From Holothuria scabra (Eukaryota; Echinodermata; Holothuroidea; Aspidochirotida; Holothuriidae), in assembly GCA_037179385.1 (NCBI GenBank), contig CM074180.1, positions 30,857,455-30,921,454 of the forward strand: a stretch of DNA of 64,000 bases. The letters run 5' to 3'. Every line of letters begins with the position of its first letter. Positions within the stretch are counted from its first letter, which is position 1. Shown piece after piece: positions 55,154-64,000 of the stretch. A program made the translations under genes and the position numbers. Below the pieces are notes generated by a model. That model was not told where the DNA came from. It searched no databases and was given only the letters and a program-made list of their open reading frames with translations.

Positions 55154-55916
55154 AAGCGGAACTACGAGATCTCTGACAACTACCAACAGCAAAGAACAAG
55201 CTTTGCTCCATGTTCTTCACACCAGCCAGTGTATACTGATACTGTATGTACTCAATGGCATACCATACTTTCATTACACTAATCAACGATGAATCTTAGG
55301 CTAGGTTTGCTTGCTGTACAAAACTTGTATAGCTGTAGGGCCCTACTGTATGTGTACCTGTAGTCTAAGCCTGCACTGCCTGTGTCAGGCAACATTCTCC
55401 CATGTTCCAGTTAGGATTAAAGTTGAGAGTTTCCTCCTTTTTCATGTTATTAGGCAATAATTTGGATGGCATGGGTAAGGTTTCTTACTACAAGTAAAGG
55501 CCTATGCCTAAAGCTGCATTAACCTGAGTATAGTCCTAGGATGTTTGTGTACAGGCCATCCATCGAAGATACAAACAAGTGCTATGCAATGTTTGTATAT
55601 GTGGGTCTTTATTTAAATTAGGGTACCAGACTGTGACACGACATTTAGAGTCCTAAATTCATGTACCATCATTTATGATATCAAACCATTGGTGGAATTG
55701 CTATATTTACTAAGTTCATTGTAGGCTTAGGCCTAAATGATGTTGTAACAAGTTGTTTTTTATGAATGCTCAGGTTACATTTGACCCCAAAATAGCCACA
55801 TTCATTGGAAATTTTAAGTTCCATGTGTAACATGAACACCAAAAATAGGTTTATCCCACTTAGACTACATATTGATTTGTTTAATATCATGTGTTTTATA
55901 TAGTTAATCTTTGCGA

Positions 55917-55952
55917 TGATTATGATTACGATTATGATTATGATTACGATTA
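55917..55952 (+). repeat. (GATTAY)n microsatellite
   Basis: About six hexamers alternating GATTAT and GATTAC. Confidence 0.9.
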
Positions 55953-56814
55953 CTTAGTGAAGGGTGTCATCTCAATTCTGTGGTACAAACAATACGTTCC
56001 ACGCGTAACTGAGATTGGGAGAACAGCAAAGTAATATTTTATGATATTTCAAATCATAAACAAGTCGGCACAGCTTTATTGCCTGTAAGTTTAAAGCCAT
56101 GTTAAAAAGTATAGTTCAGCTAAAAATGACAACATATCAAATGTAGGAAGTAGTGGTATTTCAACTTCAAATGTTCACACTGTAACATATTTCAGGAACA
56201 CCAAAGTGGCCTGTCGAAATGAAAGAAATGGTTACATGAATGTTATTTTTTCTGTACAATGGTCTTTTCCCAAATCTTCATTCAACAATGCACAGGCTTC
56301 TAAGAAAGATTTAGTGTTTACTGTACAGTAGGTCATTTCTGGAAAATAAGATACTGAAATTTCACACTGTAACTGTAGTCTGTAACACCAAATGTTACAG
56401 GTGGAACCCCTCTTTTGTTGAATCCCAAGAAATAGAAAAGTGTCAGTTCTCATAAAATATGAGTTACAAGAGTACAATTGATACCTCATCAACCATTTAA
56501 GTTAAAATAGCAGAGCAAAATAAGTGTAAAAATAAGGGAAAATGTAACTCCTGCTATGGTAGTTTAAATGTCACACTTCCCCCCCCCCAAATTGTTGATT
56601 TTAGGCACTTTTACATCAAAACTGGGAGGATTAACTTCAATGATACTTATTTTTTGGAAGAGTATACACTTACATGAATAGTGAGGACAAAATGAAAGCA
56701 TAGCAAAGACAATGTGGATTAAAATAGCAAGACAGTTGCCTTTAACAGCATATTTTACCATTGGTACCCTAATTAAAATAAAGACCCATGTGTGTTCATT
56801 TCACTTTCAGTTGG

Positions 56815-57396
56815 CAGGGTTCGAAATTAGCGTAAGCCAGCTAGCCCGGGGCTAGTTGAACATTCATGCGGGCAAGTGCAAACTGAGTCAGTTAAGCCCA
56901 TCGGGCAACTCCAAATCTTGCTTATTCTTTAAAAGAAAATGATGGCCAGAGCAAGGCAGTGTTAATATATTAATTTGTCGATATATTACGTAAGCTACCA
57001 AGTTCCACTCTGTACCCGTATTTATTATATTTTTGCTGAAATACGATCATAAACTTGGGATCGAAGCAATTATTTTACATCATAGCTTCAGAAGTGTTGT
57101 ACACGGCAGGACAGTACGTGCATACAGTACATAAACGTACTGATGTGTGCACTATATTACGGATTGTGCATGAAAAGCGTCTTGGTCAATGCTTCATTCA
57201 CAGCTATTTATTGAGCGTAGTTCTAGTGTTATAGAAGCACCCACATGTTCATTGCATTAGGCTACAGTAGTTACAAGCCTGATACAGTAACTGTGACTCA
57301 CATATTACAGGCTAGCAAAACATGTCCGGGCAAGTGACTTACAAGGAATGAAAGCCGGACGAGCAAGCGATAACCCAATGCTAATTTCGAACCCTG
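56815..57396. mobile_element. hAT MITE with perfect 8-bp TSD
   Basis: 582 bp. CAGGGTTCGAAATTAGC at the left end and its exact complement at the right end give a 17-bp perfect inverted repeat. It is flanked by TCAGTTGG at 56807-56814 and 57397-57404. Inner ends contain related CCGGGCAAGTG / GCGGGCAAGTG words. No transposase. Confidence 0.92.
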
Positions 57397-57711
57397 TCAG
57401 TTGGGCATGTACGCATGGCACCTATAGTTGTTTATTAATAAATATTCATAAACAAACATACTTTCGTTGGTTCATGCTTCTGACTGATGGGCTCATTACA
57501 GGAAAGAACTCAAATTTCATTTGGCAAACTGAATTTAACAACTGCACTTTGGACAAAGTTACTCCCAAAAGAACCAATAGAAGCTAAGAATGTACTTCTT
57601 AGCACAGTTAGAACCTTTTGAACAGTTTCCAGCTTCAGCTATGTGGCTCTTATGGTATCACAAATTTTGGAGGTTTAAGTATTTCTTTATCACAATCTCG
57701 TAGTTCCGCTT

Positions 57712-59846
57712 TAAGTAACACTTAATTGTTTGAATGATTTCTTTGAAGAAATGTAAGAGAAGATTTAATAACATACTGTAATATAAAAAAAAAAAAACTG
57801 AGGAAAGGATTTGTCAACAGATGCGTTAGAAATTTTTTTTCAAAAGAAAACGGAAAAAAGAAAAGAAGTTCCGGAATATCACATGCTGTACTAAGGTCTT
57901 GAAAAGAGCAGTAAATATCCAATTAAATGGAAAATTAACTAAAAGGGAAATTGATTTTCCCTGGAGTAAATTTGAATTGATGTGGGTATGAAATTACAGT
58001 TTTAATTCTGTCATCAACGTAGACGCAAACCATGTTAGAAGTTGTGTTCATTTAATTTTGTTTTAGAACCTACTGTTCATAAGTGGTACCTCTGTAGATA
58101 ATCTAATAGGATTGGATCATGTTTCATATTATAAATGATTTCATTTGGGATGCAGTTATAGTTTATAGTGTCAACTGTATTTGTCTGTCAGTAATTTCAG
58201 ATGATATTGGTTCATAAAAGCTTTTTTAATGTTTAAATCAGTTTGAATGAAAGAAGTACATGTAGCACATTCCATGAACACAGAAAGTATACCTTAAATT
58301 CAAATATATTTGCCACCTACGATGGCATGGAGTTTACTGTTGACAGTTGGGTATGTAGCAAGGCATTCTGTAAAGTATAACTTGATGTTGTGGTTCAAAG
58401 TTAAAAATAACAGCAGTAACTCCTACTTTTGAAACTAGCGAAATTGTGGTGTTGATTTTAGTAAGTGATATTGGCCATTAATGGAAAGGATGGGGGAAAT
58501 GTAAGTGATATTGGTGGGTAATGGTAAGGAGGGGGGGTGGGGGATAGGGGTCATAACTACATTGATATGTCTGTCTCACCTACTAGCCCCTGTTGGCCTG
58601 TGGATGTTTAAAATCCTTCACAGTATCCTGGCACTTGAGAAGAGAAGGTTGTAGGAGACTGTTCAAAACTTATTTTTCGACATTTAAATTGTGTAAAGAC
58701 AGATTTAAGAAGTTGAATTACCCTGCTTTGTACAATACCTACAATACTACCTTAATGTTGAATTTACACTGTGAATTTTGTAAAAAGTGCATTAAAATGT
58801 GTCATTTAAGTTGGAAAAGAAAGTGGGTTCATTAAGAAGAACAATCATTTTAAAGATACCTGAACACCCAAATACCACAAATGCCATCCTCATACTGGAA
58901 AATGTCCATTTGTGATATTTGTATTAAAAGACTTTTAATAAGGAAGTGCTTTCTTCTCACTGTTTATTTACTGTAACAATATGCATGGTGTTGTGATAAT
59001 GCCAGTCACCCTAGTTGTAAAGCAAATCTTCATTTCAGAAAGTTTACATCTACATTACCCCTCTCAAACCTCCTTTTGATCTATGTAATCCTCACTCACA
59101 ACCAGCCTGAGTGGACTGTCTAGTTGGTGGAGGATCCAACTCTCAGAAGGTTTAGGGCTGGATTCCCAGGTTGCATTATACAGTACCATTGAAACTACTA
59201 AAGACTTAAAACATGAAACCTTCTGCCATTGTGCATGATGCTCTGCATAAGTAATAGATTTGATAAGATGGGAGTTTTACGGCCCATTTTCTGACCAATT
59301 TGTTTAAGTCAGACCTGCCCATCGTTTTTTTCCAGTTAAACTAACTAGCATAAGTAATAGAGTAGGGAAAAAAATTCAGTACCCCACAACTGGAAAAAAG
59401 GCAGTGGGTATCGCTAAATAAAGACGAAAGGTTATAACTTGGGGCATAAAAGCCTGTCTACACTAAACAAACCTAACATCACAACTAACCCAGGTTAACG
59501 AATGCTATGGAGAGGGCACCCTTGCACCTGGACCAAGGTACATGGGCAGCATCCTCAGTCCTCTTGCTAATCAAACCAAACTGGTTAGATGCAACATGGA
59601 GCTCAGGGGTTCTTTGAGTGTTTCTACTTCCTGTCTTTTCCACAAGCTCTTTTCAAAGCAGTACCATGCTTGCTGCTTGTTGTGGTAATCATATAAGGCC
59701 CTACTGGATGTAATAATTTTGCTTTCCTCTCAGCAAAACTATATTTTGAGGTGATGATTGTCTGTCTGTTGGTTCAGGGTTAGACTCAGTGAAATCACAG
59801 CAAGAATGTTGCCACCAATTTGTTTCCTTTTCTTATTTTCTTTCAG
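57712..59846. other. End of intron 1
   Basis: It holds A-runs at about 57787-57797 and a G-run at 58531-58545. A short imperfect inverted repeat at about 59318-59410 (TTTTTTTCCAGTT against AACTGGAAAAAAGG) belongs to the TTTTTCCAGTTGTG family also seen at 27671, 41133 and 45735. The acceptor tract TTTTCTTTCAG ends at 59846. Confidence 0.5.
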
Positions 59847-59948
59847 AGGGTGTACTATTTGTCTTTGGAGTACTACATTGGACGTACCTTGTCCAACACC
59901 ATGGTAAACCTTGGTATCCAGAGTCAGTGTGATGAAGCCCTTTATCAG
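59847..59948 (+). CDS. Glycogen phosphorylase, coding exon 2
   Basis: 34 codons between an AG acceptor (59845-59846) and a GTAAGG donor (59949), phase 0 on both sides. It encodes [20 protein letters not shown] and ends QCDEALYQ, the stretch that follows directly after the NDPK of exon 1 in animal glycogen phosphorylases (YLSLEF/YxxGRxLxNxxxN is a family hallmark near the start of the catalytic domain). The exon is read through by a longer open frame that adds non-homologous residues after the donor, which supports the exon end. No exon 3 (expected to carry the GLGNGGLGRLAACF block) is seen in the remaining 4 kb. Confidence 0.95.
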
Positions 59949-62652
59949 GTAAGGGCAAGAATCAGATGCCAATTTATGTATGCTATACCCCAGGAAGATA
60001 AGTAAATCTTAGTGTTCACATTGCAGGCATCAAAGTGAAGACTTTAACCTCACAAAAACACAAGGCAGAACTTTACAAAGAGAAGTAAGAAGGAGTCTCA
60101 GGAGCAAATATGAGTATGGTAATATTTTCTTAGTATGAAGTCCAGATGGAAAGTTTAATTGATAAGATGGAAGATTTTCTGGTTCAGAAAGACCCCTTGT
60201 AGGCAAGTTTGCAGTGGAAGTTGACTGATTTGGATTTACTAGTTGATTGAGGTACTTTGGGAGCATGGCATTACAAAAATAAAGCATGTGAGAGATAGGC
60301 AAATTAGATGCAGCCAAGGGGTACAAGTATAGTCCGGGGATTGATTTTCGTGGCTGTCTGATTGTCCGGGACAACTAAAATTTCATATGAACAACCAAAA
60401 GTTAAAGGTTTGTTTTGCGATGGACAACCATTTTTCTCTAGGACTGAAAAGGAATACTGCTGACTGACCAATTGACTTTTTGCACCTTACCATATTTCAG
60501 ACTTCAAGTGTGTCTGTCTCTGATACATCATATCTTTTTATTCTTCAAAGACTATTTAAGTTCTATAAGTACATGAACACCATTAGTGTTTTGTTTCGGA
60601 CGACCAAATTTTACTTGTAGACAGCTAAAATTAGTGAAATGGTTGCCCGAAGGACAACCATAAATTTTTCTGAAAATAAAGGCCTGTAGTCACTTGTGAA
60701 AACACCACCTGCAACATCGAAAAATTCTTTTGTGAGATTTCTAGAGTCTAGTTGCTGATAAGCAGGATTACAGGTGCAAATAGGAGGTGAGTATCCGGGA
60801 TGGTAGATCCCCAAACCAGGGAGTTTTCAGGAACTTGGTGTGTGGGAGTTTTTCAGTCTGGGAGAGGGGTCTGAAAGATAGGGCGACCCCTCCCCTTTGA
60901 GAATTTTTTGTCTTCTTCAGGGAGTTTAGGTACAAAATGTTGTGATAGTTTTGATTTTGACAAGATTTATCTTGAAGGTTAAGTTTTGATGGTTAATTGG
61001 GGTATTGTTGCCATTAGACTGCAATTCTCTACAGTATTTTTGAGGGATGAATCACTTTCATGGTTTTGATATTAATCTGCTGCTATCTTCTAGCTGTAAA
61101 CTATAAATGAACTTTGTCCTGCAGTTGCCCTGCTTAAGGATAAGCTTTGATATGTTTAAGGTGAGTCTTCCATGTAGTATTCTGATAGTATATTATAACC
61201 CTAGTAGTGTAACTGTAATAATTTATTTTGCAAAAAGGATCTTCAATTGATCCTTTGAAGTATACTATACTGTCTGGTGTGTCAAATACAAGGCAGTCAT
61301 CTATCTACTGTGTGTATTCTGTAAAGAAGATTATAGTATAAATGGCTTATATGCACCAGCCTCGGTCTCGTACTATAACGCCTCAGAAATTTAGCTTGAT
61401 CTTCCAACCATTTTTCTGTAGCAGATTTTCTTAAAAAATACGAGCTGCCAAGGGTGTCATACAAATTGCATTATTTTCCTGAAGTACTAAGGATAAAGAC
61501 CCAGGCGGAACACAGCACTTACACAATGTGAAATGGTTCAGCCTTCGTTTATTGCACTAGAAATTTCTCAGGAAGGAGACTCTCAGATTCTCACCTTTTC
61601 CACCCATGTTCAGTGATGCTCTACTATCTTCTTAAATCCTTTTGACCAAACTTGCACTTTCCATTTCAATCGTGAATTGCTGAATTCTGACAGAAGAGAA
61701 GGCTATCTTATAACATACACCAATTATCTGATCACAACTTCAAAATTAATATATAAGGTGGGTGGATATCTGTAGCTTTTGATCTGTTTCTTGTCAACAA
61801 GTTGTAAGCATGTCATTGCTGTCAGTTTTGCCTTTAACAATATGACTATAGTTCAGAAAAAACCTTGACTCATCTTGTCTGGATGGATGCAAGTATTAGA
61901 CTACAGAACAATTGTTACAATCATTAAAAGACAAGAACAAATTTTACTGCAAAATATCACATCTTGAGATTCTGGGGAGTCTACAAAGTATCAGGAGGGA
62001 TGAAAGAGTCTAAATAGCAGCAATAACCTTTAAATGATTGGAATTCGTTCATTTCACTCCACATGTGTCTTCTATCACCCTATGAATACCACATATATAC
62101 ACTTATACTAGTTTAACTAACCTTAGCAAACTAAATAGCATTGTGATAACCAACATAGGTTGTCCACCACCCTCTACAATCCTTGACAAAAATGACGAGA
62201 CAAAACAAGCATAACAAGCAATGAACGGATCACCACCCCCCACTCCCCTATTCAATGTTGCAGCAGCCCAAGATGTCCTGAAACTTCAACGTTGATACAG
62301 GGAGCGGGGTTTGTCCCATGTATTTTTGTCAAGGATTGATTGGCTGCACTTTGCTTTACTTGTATTTAGACAAGTTCATACTGTACGTGCAGGGCTCGAT
62401 TTTCATGGTTGTCCGATTGTCCGGGACAACTAAAATTTCATATGGACAACCAAAAGTTATAGGTTGGTTGACCAATCTACTTCGCTCCTACTTACCTCAC
62501 CTGTTTCAGAAATGGACTGTTCCATTTACTGTGGAATACTCACTGGCAATGTCTTCTGTTGGTGGCGCTATGCGCTAATAGGAATTGTCCCTGAACACAC
62601 CCTTGTTTCATTGCCAGCGGAATGCTCAAGTCACGTTTTTTCAGCTCTCTCG
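59949..62652. other. Intron 2, first part
   Basis: 60337-60415 and 62393-62465 share GATTGTCCGGGACAACTAAA followed by a TTTCATATG block; the second begins CAGGGCTCG, hAT-like. 62465-62620 resembles 53394-53560. The ORF at 60030-60374 on the minus strand shows no domain. Confidence 0.45.
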
Positions 62653-63921
62653 TTGGTTCCTTGCGGTAGCAAGGGAACCTATGTAGTCAGGTTGGCGTGT
62701 GTGTGTGTGTGTATGTGTGTGTGTGTGACACTTGCTTCGGTACGCTCTAACTCAACAAGGGAAGGTTGGATGGAACTTGGATTCGGTACATAGATTCGTC
62801 ATAGGGAGAAGGTGTGCCCTATCGTTTTTGGTGGAGGTCAAAGGTCAATTGGGGTCACCAGAGGTCAAAAACTAAAAACCTTCTCAATAGGATATTTCTA
62901 GTTAGGAAACTTGGATGGATTTCATACTTGGTGCGTGGATGTGTTATGGTGTAAGAAGGCAATCTGTTATGTTTGGTGAAGGTCAAGGGGTCATCTGAGG
63001 TCACCAGGGGTCAAACACTGAAAAACGTTTTAACACAGTATTTTAAGGTAGAAAGGACAGATTTCAAATCAATCTGTGTTTGGTTAAGGTCAAAGGTCAT
63101 CAAGGTCACTGGAGGTCAACTGCTGGAAATGTTATTTAGAAAATCTTGTAAGCTAGATAAAGATAGTTTCAATAGATTTTTTATCTCACCTGGTTTTGCA
63201 TGCTTACGCACTCAAACACCTTAGAAATTTGTCCTTTTTGTTCATTCAGTAATGATTCCTTCATGTTGTACACATATTTTGGATCATTCAAAGTTTGAAG
63301 AGGGCAATAACTGAAATCTGTAGATTTCACTGAGCACAGGTCACTCTGCATTAAACTGGTCTCTCTGCCAGTGGAAGCAATACATGGATTCTGCAATATG
63401 TCTCTTTAATACTGCTGTGCTCTGTGGGGTAACCTTATCCTCATTCTATTATCACACTTTATTAATCACTTGCTTTCTGCTTGACTGCTGAATAAACCCT
63501 GTTTTCTGTGTAGAGGTATGTAGCAAACAGGACAAGTGGTAGATTGTTTGAAAGTAACAGCAAGTTTTATTTCAGAGCAGGTAAAAATAACTTGTGAGAG
63601 AAATACTGTACAAGGGGTGTTTTTCATTCTCTGACCACATTGTGTATCATTTATTGGTGATAATATAAAATTTGATTACAAGCATAAATACATATGGAAA
63701 TGAGGTAGTGTTTTTGAAGGATCACCAAGCATTACAAAAGTTGAATGTCAGTAAGGCCACAGAAATTTAATCTTTGATTTCATGTAAAATTAGTACTAAA
63801 ATACCCCTTGTGAAGATGTTACAAACATTGAGTATGAACTTTTGCTTAGCTCTATTTCACAGACTGGCTGTACAGTTCTCATAATATGTAGCAAGGAACC
63901 ACAGTGCCCATTGGGCTCTTG
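62653..63921 (+). mobile_element. Helitron-like composite element, copy C
   Basis: The left side is the imperfect hairpin GGTTCCTTGC/GCAAGGGAACC (about 62655-62679), then a (TG)n tract (62696-62727), then three diverged 145-bp units (62735-63130). The right end has GCAAGGAACC (63891-63900), a hairpin GCCC-ATT-GGGC (63906-63916) and CTTG (63918-63921) followed by T. The hairpin position matches copy A while its stem bases differ as pairs. DR1 is perfect at 62835-62847 and 63087-63099. Confidence 0.5.
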
Positions 63922-63967
63922 TTTTTTCCTTGTTTTGGGGATTTCCTTTTGGAGTTTTGTGTTTTAA

Positions 63968-64000
63968 CCCTTTACCGTTGTTTGGGTCCTTTTGGACCCA
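63968..64000 (+). mobile_element. Left end of a TTAA-type element, cut by window edge
   Basis: TTAA (63964-63967) is followed by CCCTTTACCG and then a perfect hairpin TGGGTCC-TTTT-GGACCCA (63983-64000). CCCTTT next to TTAA is usual for piggyBac-type ends. Only one end is visible. Confidence 0.4.

Larger units (their letters stand above)
55154..57711. mobile_element. 2.6-kb TIR element hosting a nested MITE
   Basis: AAGCGGAACTACGAGAT (55154-55170) and its complement ATCTCGTAGTTCCGCTT (57695-57711) form 17-bp perfect inverted repeats next to TTTAA-like bases on both sides. No transposase is recognised. The hAT MITE at 56815-57396 is nested inside. A (GATTAY)n tract is at 55917-55952. The pairing could be two independent ends, since no longer target duplication supports it. 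Confidence 0.5.
20189..59846 (+). other. Intron 1 of glycogen phosphorylase, 39,658 bp
   Basis: The donor is GTTGGT at 20189 and the acceptor TTTCTTTCAG ends at 59846. Both flanking exons are phase 0 and the joined residues (NDPK then [10 protein letters not shown]) give the known family continuity. The intron is filled by transposable elements and satellites, described separately. No other gene is recognised in it on either strand. Confidence 0.9.

Noticed and set aside
60030..60374. 114-codon minus-strand ORF in intron 2
   Set aside because: It overlaps a dispersed repeat and has no domain.
60332..60684. MITE with GGACAAC-type inverted ends
   Set aside because: The inner motifs are inverted, but the proposed ends and flanks do not give a target duplication.

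Overview
This is a eukaryotic window, most likely from a marine invertebrate deuterostome. An echinoderm is my best guess, from the style of the genome (AT-rich introns, many TAGGCCTA-type motifs, abundant hAT-like miniature elements, a Ty3/gypsy element) and from the glycogen phosphorylase sequence. The species cannot be fixed from the sequence alone. No bacterial or organellar features are present, and I found no tRNA or rRNA gene.

One host gene is supported: the 5' end of glycogen phosphorylase on the + strand. Coding exon 1 (19943-20188, 82 codons, with the regulatory phosphoserine) and exon 2 (59847-59948, 34 codons) join in phase 0 across an intron of about 39.7 kb. Exon 3 is not seen, so intron 2 runs off the right edge. 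A TATA/initiator pair lies just upstream of exon 1, and an acceptor-like polypyrimidine-CAG sits directly before the ATG.

1-19.8 kb is intergenic and rich in transposons. It holds non-autonomous hAT-like elements with 8-bp target duplications (1991-3604, 5738-6446), a minus-strand non-LTR reverse-transcriptase remnant (4613-5390), and a 9485-bp Ty3/gypsy LTR retrotransposon (7126-16610). The retrotransposon has near-identical LTRs, a GAAG target duplication, a tRNA-Leu primer site, gag, a frameshifted pro-pol, and a third ORF in the env position that encodes a two-zinc-finger basic protein instead of an envelope.

Intron 1 and the start of intron 2 (20.2-64 kb) are a mosaic of young and old mobile DNA. 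It includes several hAT MITEs with exact or near-exact 8-bp duplications, TTAA-flanked MITEs, a head-to-head pair of GAGTCGATCA-ended elements, a solo LTR, a tRNA-derived SINE head and antisense non-LTR remnants. It also holds three copies of a composite element made of a hairpin, a (TG)n tract and 145-bp satellite units, with Helitron-like 3' ends. The 145-bp unit carries a perfect AGGTCAAAGGTCA (DR1 nuclear-receptor) motif. I count 18 perfect DR1 sites, 14 of them in one 2.4-kb array, inside a gene of glucose metabolism.
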